From: Lamellibrachia columna
Taxonomy: Eukaryota; Annelida; Polychaeta; Sabellida; Siboglinidae
DNA: 64,000 nt
NCBI GenBank assembly: GCA_963662155.1
Contig: OY759261.1
Coordinates: forward strand, 50,086,414 to 50,150,413
Reading direction: 5' to 3'
In this document: positions 1 to 10,920 of the stretch, piece after piece
Numbering within the stretch: the stretch's first letter is position 1
How the letters are laid out: each line of letters starts with the position of its first letter
Notes under the pieces: model-generated
Seen by the model: the letters and a program-made list of their open reading frames with translations, nothing else
The model's database searches: none
What the model was told of the DNA's origin: nothing
Translations under genes and position numbers: made by a program

Positions 1-91
1 CTGGCTGCTTCTCCTGCAGTTTAAATAGCCAGCTCAGCTTCTCGGTATGGTCCTTATTCATCCGGGGTAATCTATCCCATTTACATGGTGT
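1..91 (-). CDS. Possible exon running off the left edge
   Basis: On the minus strand a pyrimidine-rich acceptor (tttcccttaacag) precedes an open stretch that continues to the window edge in one frame and contains MNKDHTEKLSWLF. If it continued the LRR exon series at 3546-11132, which uses splice phase 2, the frame would instead close after about ten codons, making it a terminal exon. No family is recognised and no donor is visible because the window ends. It could be chance. Confidence 0.2.
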
Positions 92-248
92 CTGTTAAGG
101 GAAAGACATAACATGAACATACAAAATACACACACTACATGTTTGGGCAGAAAGAACAAATCAGCTTAATAGTGAATACCTTATTTTGTTATATGTGCAA
201 ACATCAACATGATTCAATGAGCTAGTTAACTTCACTAACTAGCACTGG

Positions 249-460
249 TTCTCACAGAGGACAATAAATGAATGGAACAAATTATCTACAGATTGTGTAA
301 CAGCTAGCAGCGTGAATATGTTTAAAAACAAGGTTGACACATATCTCAGGAGGGTGGGTTATAAGTAGATGAACATTGTTGGACTCTCGATAAGCCAATG
401 GCTTCCTTGTCCACTTGCCATCTGGGCCTTTGGCTAGGATGGCAAATCTTGTTAAATCTT
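249..460 (+). mobile_element. 5'-truncated 3' end of CR1/L2-like LINE
   Basis: This stretch matches the last ~210 bp of the LINE at 45169-47915: the end of the ORF2 protein (INEWNKL-like) and then the same 3' UTR with TGTTGGACTCTCGATAAGCC and CTTGTCCACTTGCCATCTGG. It ends in the same tail motif, AAATCTTGTTAAATCTT. Only the extreme 3' end is present, the usual outcome of incomplete target-primed reverse transcription. The coding part here carries substitutions and a stop, so it is a non-functional relic. Confidence 0.72.
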
Positions 461-3400
461 CTTCAGCAATGGTCATCCTCACTCATATGTCTACCAATGG
501 CCAGAGTTCATTCAATAACAAGCAAGATCTACCTGTGTTCACCACTTATTGCATACTGTTGACTTGTAAGTTACTATGTCTGATAACGTTCTTTCCGTGC
601 CATGTGTAACAGGAAATTATGTCCAACATGGATCTTTTATTAACATTCATTCAGAGTGTTGATGTCTGCATAATAACCAGGGCATCCTGTGCTTACATTT
701 AATTTATTCATATACACACGTTCTGCGTGTTTATAGATTTACTATGTTTAAAGTGATTCTTTCACTGTCTCAGATTTATTAAAATGTCACACAAATCCCT
801 AAAATATAGTGTTGTCACAAGAAAGACTTTCGTCCTGGGAACTTCTTCAGGTGTCCAGCGATAACCATGTAAAAATGCTGCAATGCACTATATTCGACAT
901 ATTAAGCGGACATACCCTAATTAGCATATACCCCCTTTTTAATCAGCAGGATCCATAATTATTGAAATTTGACTAGTGTGGAACAACTAAATAGTGTCTC
1001 CATCTGGTGTTAAACAGTTGGCACCACTTTTCAGTTGTTTTACACTCGTCACCAAATGACACCACTTTGTTACCTTATTGTCTAGAGAAAAAATTTTTGG
1101 TGTACGCTTATAAGAACAGATTCCTTGACTTTTTGTTTTCAAGCCTACTGTATGCTTATTAGGTCAAATATAATTTTGACCACCCATATGTGTTTTATTA
1201 AACCACAATTTTTTTTAATATAATTTGACCATTATCTGTTTATGAATATCGACCTTGTCGTTCAGTACATTCGCAAATAGCTGCAAACAATTTATAATTG
1301 ATTAACACTAGTGGTGTCATTTGGTGCCTAGCGTTACATCAAGTTTTGACGTCTTTTAATTTCACAGAACATTTTAACATTTCTCAGATGTGTGTGTAAA
1401 GGTGTGGACATAACATACAACATTTTTATTGAACTTGAACACTTTTATTTGTCTCAAATTGTGATGGTTTTTAACTAAGGTGGTTGGGGCGCTAGCATGT
1501 CAGTAACTGTTGATTGTTTTTTTCATAACATGCTAGGATATACTGAACTAAACGTCGACACCACAACAAATCACCCAGCACTAATGTCATATTTTGCTAA
1601 TCCATTCTTTAAAAACACAGTTCTTTTGGAAATCCCCTTGATTTCTCAGAAAAGCTGACAATGTTTCCATTCCATTGTAACACAACCAAATAAATGAAAA
1701 ACAAAATTTTTATTAATCTGGAATATTATATAGCATTTCAACTAGAATCTGTGGAATATTTAATTTATCTTAAAAACTTCTACTGAAACTAATCAATTCA
1801 AGACAAGCATATAATAGCCGCCCCAGCTACCTTAACATTTGTGTTAGTTGTGTTTCGCAGACTCATAAAAAACTGGTCAAGCAGAACGCTCTATTGTGGT
1901 CTACTCCTGGATGGCAACGAACCACAAACAACTATGTGGGATCGCCGATGATCTGTAGTGACGCCTGACACATTTCAACACACATATGCATCAACGATGA
2001 CTTCAGTGGTGCGTTATTCATGGACACAGTTGTTGTTAATTGCCACCAATGTAACCAAGCCTACTAGATCTGTGTGAATCTTCATGAACTGTGCATCTAA
2101 AAGCGTTCGTTGACGAGACGCAAACATCGCGAAAGTCATAAAACGCATCGGAACAAGTATACACTATGCAAGAGTACTGCCTTTGCCACAACCAGGCCAG
2201 AATCTATCCAATTTAATAATCTTATCGCTTGATCAATCTGACATCCTTTTACTGTGTTGATCATTTATATTGGCTTTGTAATCACTTTCTTTGTTACGGT
2301 AATATGAATATTGTCATAACAATTTGCCTATTGCAGGCTTCAATTTTCACAGGAGTCCGAGACTCCTTGTTTCACCTACGGAGTCCTTAATATGTCCCTT
2401 GGTAGGAGTCCATGTGACTCCCTAGTTTTAAAAGACGATAAAGCCTTTGTTAAAGTGGCCGGTTTCAACAACCCATCAATGTGCGTGTATGCTGCCATCT
2501 TGAATAGACTTCGGTCTGTAACGAGCAGTCATACTCGCTTCTGTCAGTTCGAAAATACTCGTGAGCACGGCGCACCACACTGCTTTCGGATCCGACATGG
2601 GCGCAGCCATCTTGGTTTAATGGTTATGCAGAGGTGTTCTGTTGTGATTGGTCAAAATATTGGAATTAAATTGCCCAGCCCAGGCCTGCACAGAAGGCTT
2701 ACGTGCGGGGGGAGATTGTAGCAAGTTGAAAAAGTGCAAACTCCCAAATTTTTCTCCTCCCACCAATTTCCCATGAAAATGTACCACTATCTTGTCTTAG
2801 TGCAGATCAATAGTTAACATTTCTGAACCTTTGTCTAAACATTTTCAAATTACAATAAATGTATTGACAGTTGACTAACATACCTTGAATGTGGGTGCCA
2901 CCTTCTCTGTGTGCTGTGGATAAATAACAATAAACAAATTCAAAATCGATCAGTTATTGTTGGATTGTTTCTTGGCCAATTAAACTAATTTGAAGCAACT
3001 AAACACATGTTAGACAACAATGTTGATCTCAATAGTATGAATACTACAGAAGGATGGATCTTGGATAATATCTGAGAGCTGTTGTCAACGGTCTGCTTTA
3101 AAGTTGGTTGGTGTTGCTGCTGCTGTTGTTAAAGTCACCAATGACAACTAATTTTATTGTCAACTTTTGTAGATCAACAAAATACAGATTGTTCTTGATC
3201 ATATCTGCCACTACCAGTGGTACATGTAAGCAAGACATACAGCTTTTGAAAGCAAACATATTTAATAACATGGACACTCTTACTATTGGGACCTCAACAC
3301 ATTGGTTTAGACCTGGACTCTGACAATGAAAAATGAAGCATCTTACCATACTAATTCTGACTCCAAATTCCTCATTCAGCCGGTAGAAACATTTCTCAGA

Positions 3401-3545
3401 CACACCACTATTCCAAAGACTGAAAGAAATCAAAGAGGTTTTCACAACCATGTTTTTCTGTATATGTGTATGTGCGTGTGTAGTATGCACTGTGCATACA
3501 TGTATGTGTGTGAAAGTCAAAATACACTGTATATCTAGTACATAC
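461..3545. other. Non-coding, AT-rich stretch
   Basis: No recognisable gene. It holds an inverted-repeat pair at 1041-1337 (listed separately), a small palindrome at 2351-2367 (aggagtccgagactcct) among several ggagtc motifs, and an open frame at 2392-2721 without family resemblance. It lies downstream of the minus-strand LRR exons and may contain their unidentified terminal exon or 3' UTR. Confidence 0.5.
1041..1337. repeat. Inverted-repeat pair, possible MITE
   Basis: The left arm at 1041-1065 (tacactcgtcaccaaatg then acaccac) is mirrored at 1311-1337 by gtggtgtcatttggtg followed by cctagcgttac. The arms match over about 16 bp perfectly and about 25 bp imperfectly, around roughly 245 bp of AT-rich DNA. 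No target-site duplication was found, so the transposon interpretation is tentative. Confidence 0.35.
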
Positions 3546-3626
3546 CTCATCCTTAACTGTGGTAGTCGTGTCATCAGGTCTCTCAACATCATCTCAACAT
3601 CATCTTTGATGGAGTTGTCAGCACAC
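3546..3626 (-). CDS. LRR exon (81 bp) of NLR-like gene
   Basis: Minus-strand exon with acceptor ccattttcag and donor GTATG. In the shared phase (one base, whole codons, two bases) it reads CADNSIKDDVEMMLRDLM then TRLPQLRM, about 27 residues. It is the last and most divergent of six consecutive exons in the same phase and encodes one ribonuclease-inhibitor-type leucine-rich repeat (LRR). LRRs of this type normally form the ligand-sensing solenoid of cytoplasmic NLR receptors. It follows the 4160-4246 exon after a 533-bp intron. The final coding exon was not identified. Confidence 0.65.
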
Positions 3627-4159
3627 CTGAAAATGGCAGATCAAAACTAAATAATGTTTCTCTGCTAAACTTTCTTCCTATGGTTGTATAGACATTTTGA
3701 CAACTAGCCTTCAACTCTATTACATTGCCAATAGCAACCCCAGCTGTGCATGTGAAGGCTTCTTATTCAGGGTTTTACAGTAATGGTTGTAAAAACATAT
3801 CATAAAGCATTGTGTACTGTTTTCAATATAGTATGGTTTGACTGTGTGATGTATTATAGCTCCCAACACAACGTTATAATGAGGTTGTATTATGTGTGAT
3901 AAGTTTAAACAAGGATTGTCAGATATCTGACAAGAGAGGGCTACACAAAGATAAACACTTTTGTTGGACTCTCAAGAAATTGCTCACTTGTCATCTGTCG
4001 CTGGTTGCATTAGACAGCAGCATATTTAGCACACACGTGTCACTGGTTTACTTTGTCTACGGGGATACAAAACAATAATTGTATAAAAATAAAAAATACT
4101 TTGGTACTCGTAAAGTGACATGAAAATTTTCTGGAGTGAATATAAAAACACTTTCTTAC

Positions 4160-4246
4160 TTGAAGTGCACCAGCATTGGGCAACCTGCCCTGAGACCATC
4201 CGCAATGTGTTCAAATGATTTCGAAATGAGTCCACATCCATCCAAA
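4160..4246 (-). CDS. LRR exon (87 bp) of NLR-like gene
   Basis: Minus-strand exon between acceptor gttgttacag and donor GTAAGA. It reads LDGCGLISKSFEHIADGL then RAGCPMLVHF: one 29-residue leucine-rich repeat with the LDGCGL strand and a helix ending in ADGL. Phase matches its neighbours: it starts one base before a codon boundary and leaves two bases. Joining with 4532-4621 gives an Asp codon at the junction; joining with 3546-3626 gives Lys. No stop or frameshift is present. A longer frame in another register that covers this exon is a shadow. Confidence 0.7.
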
Positions 4247-4531
4247 CTGTAACAACAATGTGTTTATTATATATTTCATCAACACCATCTATCCTCTGAT
4301 AAAGTTGCACTTCAGTTTTAGTTGTAAAATAAGATGGACAACATCAGTTTTATTTCTAAAATATGGACAACAATTGTGCACATCAATGCAATAACCACGA
4401 AAGTGCCATTGGAGCGAAACAGAGAAAATGGCAGTTGAAGTTTGAAAATGATAATGCAATATTGCAGTCTTCAAACAAATTACTGTGTAGATCAATGCAA
4501 TAACCCCGAAAGTTACAATTGTAATACTTAC

Positions 4532-4621
4532 TCTAGTTGACGCAGTGTCGAGGTTGCTGCAAGAGCGGCACCAAGTGAACGACCAGCCTTGACACTAGCA
4601 AACACTTTGTTTCCACTCAGA
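4532..4621 (-). CDS. LRR exon (90 bp) of NLR-like gene
   Basis: Minus-strand exon with acceptor attttacag and donor GTAAGT. It reads LSGNKVFASVKAGRSLGA then ALAATSTLRQL, a 30-residue leucine-rich repeat of the LSGN..V type with the LGAALAATSTLRQL helix-strand transition. Two residues longer than the usual RI-type unit. Same phase as the other five exons in the array, consistent with modular duplication of single-repeat exons. Fully open and with good splice sites. Confidence 0.72.
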
Positions 4622-5663
4622 CTGTAAAATAAATTACATTCTTCAATTAATACATCATACACACTCTATACAACAATTAAACTGATATGACAAATAACCC
4701 AGATGCACTTCATTGTTGTTGTTGTCATAGTCTGCATCAATATGTTATTTCTTTTGCAAAAGTCACTCAAGGCTCACATGAAATAGTTGGTGACAACCAA
4801 CCTATTTTGTCTCCAGATATTTTTCTTCTAAGTCTTCATAATAGGGATGGTTTTCTCTTGTAAAACATTATTTCTAATATGCCAATAACATATTTATTAA
4901 ACAAATACTCTTCATGAACACCTTTTTTGCCCTCACAGTAGTAAGTTGTTTAAACAAACAGAACAAGTTTGATTATTAGTAAACCATAAATAAACACCAT
5001 TAAAGGGATACATGCTTAAAAAAAAAATTACAACCCCCTACAAAATCTTGCAATTCTTGCTATTAAAACGCATTACAATAATTTTGTAGTTTGTCTAGTT
5101 TTTTGTATCATAACTGCTAAGTGAAACACACCTCACGCGTTAACTTAAAATACAACAAACAAAAATGTTGTCTATGGTGTGTTAATATAGTCAGTCATCT
5201 ATATATCAAATTGTTGCTTAACCACATTGCTTATTATGTTGCAGTCATTACCACCTCCTAATTATCAGCCACAAATTTCACTCAATGTCACAAGTTTCTT
5301 TTTTATGCACGCAAGTGTGCATGCATTACATACACAGCTTGTTGCAACTGAAATTGTAGTCCGTCAAAAATGGACCTAATATGGAAATAAATAGTACATT
5401 AATTTTTTCAGAATAGTTGCAAAATACCACACTGAAGTCCCTTAGTTTCCCCTGTGTGCGTTTGACACAATGAGGCTAGATGCGTGAGAAATATAATAGA
5501 TAATAGGCGGTGTCGTTCAATGTACTAGTCCATCGATGGGTGCACCAAACAAAGCCACACATTTGACTAATGTGCGTCCTGTTCAAAGGACTAGTCCTGT
5601 TTGATGCCAATGCATATGTTATCATGACAGAAAATATCTAGCAGCAGTTTACCCCACCAGTAT

Positions 5664-6960
5664 ATGATACAGATGATTACATCATTTGCACATGACGTGT
5701 TAAATAACATAAATGGTGGACACCAACAAAATTACCCTTTTAGGGGGGGGGGCAAGGCACCAAATTATCAAAATGACCACCATGAAATTTCAAATTTCAA
5801 GAGAGAAAACATTTCTTCAGACATACATGCCTATACTTCCTTTTCTAATTACATGTTTGAGTGGTTTAGAATGAAAGAGCATAGAAGTCAACTTTTTATA
5901 CAATATATCAATTGTAACCTGATATTGATCTTCAATCATTAAAAGTACTTTGCATATTAGTAGTACTGTGAATGTGTTAAAAGTCGCATGGAAGTTCTTA
6001 CTTCAGGCTCTGGATGGACGTGTTCGCTGCCAACCCAATACTCAGTTCCTTCGTTGCATCAGCATCTAGATCACAGCAGCTCAAACTGAAAGTAAAATAT
6101 CAACAATGTTAATACGCTGGTGCATCATTATGACACCACAACACTCGTCACGCAAACATAACAAAAATAGTATTGCACTAATATGTGTAACTATTTAGTA
6201 GTTATTTGTATTTTACTCTTTGGAGATCCACATACCAGTAGTGAGCCACAAATAAAACACTGCTTCAAACAGTCAAGATACATAAAGAACCGTCATTGCA
6301 ACAATCAACCCGCTCACTTCATTTGAACCATTAGTTGTATGTATGCATATTATGCGACTGTTGTACATCTATGTTAAACAATAGCCCATTATTTGTTGAA
6401 TGTAGCAACTGAAATAAGGCAATGCTGACTGGTCTTCAAGTGCTGTTCAATGCACTATTCCATCAATCACTGCACACGTTTCAGACAGCGAAGCAATTAA
6501 ATGTACTAGTCCAATGAAGGATGCACCTCATGCTGTCATATATGAGACAGGTTTGTCATTCAGTTAGTGCAGCTTCTTAGCACACAAGACCAGGCTGAAT
6601 GTTCAGTTTGTGATAAACAAAGCATCATATTTGGTACACACGTGCTATGACAGGTGCTAAATAAGGTAAGAGGTGGATCTCAAAAAATGTCCCTTTTAAG
6701 AGGGTGTGTCACTATACTGTATCATCAACACCTTGAGGCTAGACGGAGGAAAGGAAGATGGGAAAGAGGTATAAGGGATACATTCATGTCACATTTGAAA
6801 GGGGTTATTTTGTTATTTGTATGTTATTCCCTAGATATCTATGTACCAACAAATCAATATGTCAGGATATGTATAGAAAAACTGTCATTACAACAATCAA
6901 CCTGCTCACTTCATTCAACATATTATTAGTTGTATGTAAGCATATCGTGATACAGCTCTA
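5664..6960. repeat. LRR-exon duplication block, copy R1
   Basis: The block begins near gatgattacatcatttgc, includes exon 6002-6085, and runs through sequence with cactattccatcaatcactg and gaggctagacgg. Its left part recurs at 8354-8866 and its right part at 11140-11920, with a third exon copy at 11049. The block carries both flanking introns, which points to unequal crossover or replication slippage duplicating one exon plus surrounding intron. Confidence 0.7.
6002..6085 (-). CDS. LRR exon (84 bp), copy 1
   Basis: Acceptor attttactttcag, donor GTAAGA. The exon reads LSCCDLDADATKELSIGLA then ANTSIQSL, one 28-residue RI-type leucine-rich repeat with the L..C.L and L...L..N.S...L spacing typical of NLR and NLRC3-like proteins. 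It is identical to exon 8681-8764 at 83 of 84 positions, and the flanking introns are also alike, so the pair is a recent duplication. The single difference changes Thr to Met. Confidence 0.8.
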
Positions 6961-6999
6961 CATATAAATTACAATTTAACCCACTATTTGTAGCAACTG

Positions 7000-7560
7000 A
7001 AATAAGGCAATGCAGACTTCATTCAACTGTTCGTGTTTTTGATCCAGGGTCTCTGATGACAATATGTGTCTTGTTGTTTGTACTGTGAAGTGACCTTGTG
7101 GGAACTGATGGTAAACACTTCGATGTGTGTACTTCAGCTGGAACAGGTGTGTGGTATGGACCGGCATCAAACTTGAGTATTGGGAAACAATCACGATGCC
7201 AACTTTCTGAGCATCTCTAAATACAGTTGGAAGTTGATTGCTCTCATATATCTCACAAACGACCAGTACATCAGAACAGGAACTGACTGTGTTGTGCATC
7301 ACCCACAGAATGTAGACATGACATCACCAGCAAGATGTATGTCAAGATACTGTCTGTACGTAGCTCTCTGTTGGACATTGAGACTAGCGGCTGTTACTTG
7401 GTGTGTCCATCTTGTCCTTGTTACGTAGCTGCCCTCCTGTAATGTAATATGTGCTTCTATGAAAGCACTTGACCACCCACTACTCTTGAGCCAGTCACGT
7501 AGTACATACATGTGCACTATCAAGGGAATGTTGCCTCGTTGCAGGCTACTTGAAATGTCA
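7000..7560 (-). pseudogene. Relic of a widespread invertebrate protein of unknown function
   Basis: The minus strand encodes, across two or three shifted frames, LIVHMYVLRDWLKSSGW, VTRTRWTHQVTAASLNVQQ, a QFLF...CTG stretch, then MPVHTTHLFQL, FPQGHFTVQTT and LDQKHEQLNEV. I recall this series of motifs, in this order, from a large uncharacterised family in cnidarians, molluscs and amphioxus that is multicopy and probably linked to mobile elements. I do not assign a database family. The frameshifts, the stop at the end of the first frame and the shortened middle part show it is dead. It sits between two LRR-exon blocks and is unrelated to them. Confidence 0.5.
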
Positions 7561-8353
7561 ATTGTTATATTTCATTAACAAAAACGGGTGCCATTTCAGA
7601 TATGTACAAATGAGGCTTCTTCGTGTGTCAAAACCAGTCTAGAATATCTTAGAACACTGAAAAATATTAACTAACTGGAGATATGTTAAAAAAATGTATT
7701 TCAGAGTTTTATGGCGGCAATTTTGAAAATATGATACCACGTCTCCTTGAAAGAGAAATTTTGTTGTTGTCTAACACCTGTCATATTATACTTTTATATA
7801 CAAACGTGGCGCTTTACCACAATCTGAACTACTCATGTACTAAGATGCTGTCTTAAGTGAACCAACTGATCGGCCACTGCAACGAAGGATCATGTAATTT
7901 TTCATTAATTAACTGGTGCCGTTCAATCCACTAGTCCATCGAACAATGCATCGAACGCTGTCATATTTGACACATCGATCAATGTATTAGTCCATTGATG
8001 GGTGCACCAAACTATGCCACACATTTCACTGATGTGCGTTTTCTTCAAAGGAATCTTCCTTTTTGATGCCAGTGCATATCTGTCAGTTGTAATAATCCAT
8101 CTCTCAACACACTGTCAGTATAAACACAGGACTCCACTGACAGAAGATCTCCTGTACAGGTGCAAGTAATGGAAGTTGCTGATTAAAAGTGTGTTAAAAG
8201 TCACACAGAAGTTCTTACTTCAGGCTCCATGAATTCCGAAATTCGTCCAGTTATTTAACATAATTCCAGTTCTAAATAACATGTCTAGTGGCTTAAAAAT
8301 GAAGACTGGGATTTTCGACACAGGAAATCAATCAAGATACAATTTAATGTGAT

Positions 8354-8866
8354 TAGATGATTACATCATTTGCATATGACGCGTTAAATAAGATAAATGG
8401 TGGACACCAACGTATTTACCCTTTTAAGGGGGGAGGGGGCGATGCACCAAATTATCAAAATGACCACCATGAAATTTCAAGAGAGAAAACATTTCTTAGA
8501 CATACAGGCCTGTACTTCCTTTTCTCATTACATGTTTGAGTGGTTTAGAATGATAGAGCATAGAAGTCAACTTTTTATACAATATATCAATTGTAACCTG
8601 ATATTGATCTTCAATCATTAAAAGTACTTTGCATATTAGTAGTACTGTGAATGTGTTAAAAGTCGCATGGAAGTTCTTACTTCAGGCTCTGGATGGACGT
8701 GTTCGCTGCCAACCCAATACTCAGTTCCTTCATTGCATCAGCATCTAGATCACAGCAGCTCAAACTGAAAGTAAAATATCAACAATGTTAATATGCTGGT
8801 ACATCATAATGACACCACAACACTCGTCAAGCAAACATAACAAAAATAGTATTGCACTAATATGTA
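8354..8866. repeat. LRR-exon duplication block, copy R2 (left part)
   Basis: Closely matches 5664-6180, including exon 8681-8764 and the intron start. At 8867 the block is interrupted by the TIR element 8867-10812 and resumes at 10813-10920 with tataactatttagtag. A residual donor-plus-exon fragment at 8212-8229 (ttcttac then ttcaggctcca) shows that another copy was truncated just upstream. Confidence 0.7.
8681..8764 (-). CDS. LRR exon (84 bp), copy 2
   Basis: Near-identical sister of exon 6002-6085 (one substitution, Thr to Met), with the same acceptor ttactttcag and donor GTAAGA. It encodes one RI-type leucine-rich repeat, LSCCDLDADAMKELSIGLA then ANTSIQSL, in the shared phase. The intron upstream of it in the gene now contains the 1.9-kb pogo-like element at 8867-10812, placing that insertion about 100 bp from the acceptor, inside the intron and not disrupting coding. 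Confidence 0.78.
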
Positions 8867-10812
8867 CAGTAGTACCTGCCTTCAACGGACACTTCTATAT
8901 CCAAGCAAAAGTGTCCCTACATGACAGGTGTCCCCTCATCGGAGGGACAGGCATGCTGGAGTGGAGGACTGAAATAAGGCGCGTTAGGTGTTCCCATGTC
9001 TGCCACCAGGGTGCTACTAACCAACAGCGATCGCCGCCCGCTGCTCCAAGTCTAACAACGCTGTCGAAGCCACAGTGTACTTGCATCACTGTCTTATACG
9101 GCAATATGCAGTTTATAGAGCTTATTAAACGAGTCAACTACCATCAACATGTATTATTTTTAAATGTCACACCCTGTTTAATCGTTAACTGAATAAAATA
9201 CATGTACGTATACTGTTATGAACAGCTCCAGACAGTTGTGGACAGTGTTCATAAGCATGACATACTCTTAGTAATGGGGGATTTAAATGCCAAAGTTGGA
9301 GAAGACAACGACGGATATGAAAACATAATAGGAAGCCATGGAGTAGGTGAAAGAAATGACAATGGAGAAAGACTTGTTGACTTCTGCGGACTCAATAACC
9401 TCGTGGTAACAGGTACCATTTTCCCACATAAACTTATACATAAACAGACATGGACATCTCCAGGAGGAAAGACAAAGAATCAAATAGACCATGTGTTAGT
9501 GAGCAGGCAACACCGGACATCAGTAATGGACACTAGGGCCATGAGAGGAGCCGACATTGCGAGTGACCACCAACTAGTGCGATAAAAAATCAAGCTGAAA
9601 CTAAAGAGAAAACAAAAGAACAAGGCGATCAGAAAGAAATTTGATATAATTAAGTTACAGCACCCAGCTATTAAAGCCCAATTCTCACTGAAGTTACGCA
9701 ACAAATATGATATATTACAAGACTACGAAGAAACAGGCGACGAAGAAGTTGAGAAACAATGGCAAGACTTTGAGGATGCATACAAAGAAACAGCTCAAGA
9801 AGTACTGGGGTACAAAAAGAAAGGGCAAAAACCATGGATCAGCAAGGAGTCGTGGGAGCTAGTAGAAGAGAGAAAACGACTGAAGAACAACATCGAGCAG
9901 ACAAAGTCAGACAGGATTAAGCAGAATTACATAGATAAATATAGGTGTAAAGACAAAGAAGTGAAGAAGAGCATGAGGCAAGACAAGAGGAAGTGGGTTG
10001 ACCACCTTGCCATGGAAGCAGAGGAAGCAGCACATAATGGAAGAATGAAAGAAGTGTATGATATTACAAAAACCCTCAGTAATGACAAACGTAAGACAAC
10101 AAATGCAGTGAAAGACAAAGGTGGAAACTTAATAACGGAAGGATTGGCCAGAAGGAAGCGATGGAAAGAACACTTTGAGGAAATCCTTAATAGACCTATA
10201 CCTGATGACCCTGTAACAGATGTGGAGATAGATCCGATCATAAACGAAATCAGCACTGACCCAATAACAGAGGCAGAAATTAGAACAGCGCTAAGGAAGA
10301 TGAAAAACGGGAAAGCAGGGGGCAAGGACGAAATTACAGCAGAATTATTAAAAGCAGACATGAATACAACAGAGAAATGGCTTGTCAAATTATTCAGAAC
10401 ATTTTGGGAACAAGAGAAAGTGCCAAAAACGTGGAAGCAGGGACTGAAGTATTCGGAAGAGTACTCATTGACAGAATAAGAGATGGAGTTAACAGCAAGT
10501 TGAGAGACGAACAAGCAGGTTTCAGAAGTGGGAGAGGCACAGTAGAACAGATATTTATTTTACGAAATATTATAGAACAGGTAGTGGAATGGCAGGCAAC
10601 TCTATACATCACGTTTGTGGATTTTGAAAAAGCATTTGACTCAGTGCACCGAGTCTATGGAAAATTATGGAGAGCTATGGAATTCCATGCAAGATAATCC
10701 ACATGGTACAGATGTTATACGAAGATATGTAAAACAGTCCGTACATTGAGAAAGTGTCCCGCCATAGCAGGTGTCCATTCATCGGAGGGTCCGTTGAAGG
10801 CAGGTACTACTG
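8867..10812. mobile_element. pogo/Tc1-like TIR element carrying a LINE fragment
   Basis: Perfect 24-bp terminal inverted repeats at 8867-8890 and 10789-10812, beginning cagtagtacctgccttcaac. The element is flanked by TA on both sides, the target duplication of the Tc1/mariner/pogo superfamily. The related blocks at about 6181 and 11229 read atatgtgtaact, which fits the unoccupied site apart from one base. Subterminal motifs aagtgtcc and caggtgtcc..tcatcggaggg occur near both ends in direct orientation. No transposase is visible; the interior is an RTE-like LINE fragment. Confidence 0.72.
9199..10735 (+). mobile_element. RTE-like LINE fragment (endonuclease plus start of RT)
   Basis: The 5' part encodes the C-terminal endonuclease: VMGDLNAKVG (GDxN motif), FPHKLIHKQTWTSP, KNQIDHVLVS and SDHQLV. 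A stop (TAA at 9583) follows, then a basic linker and the beginning of reverse transcriptase: EIRTALRKMKNGKAGGKDEI and WEQEKVPKTWKQG. About 25 codons between WKQG and GRVLIDRI are missing, with a frame change near 10445. The RT continues with EQAGFRSGRGTVEQIFILRN and FVDFEKAFDSVHR (motif A) and stops soon after. RT motif C and the 3' end are absent. It is nested in the TIR element 8867-10812. Clade assignment rests on motif style and is moderate. Confidence 0.75.
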
Positions 10813-10920
10813 TATAACTATTTAGTAGTTATTTGTATTTTATTCTTTGGAGATCTACGCACCAGTAGTGAGCCTCAAATAACATACTGCTTCAAACAGT
10901 CAGGATACATAAAGAACCGA

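Noticed and set aside
2392..2721. 109-codon plus-strand open frame
   Set aside because: No family resemblance, no splice context, composition like surrounding DNA.
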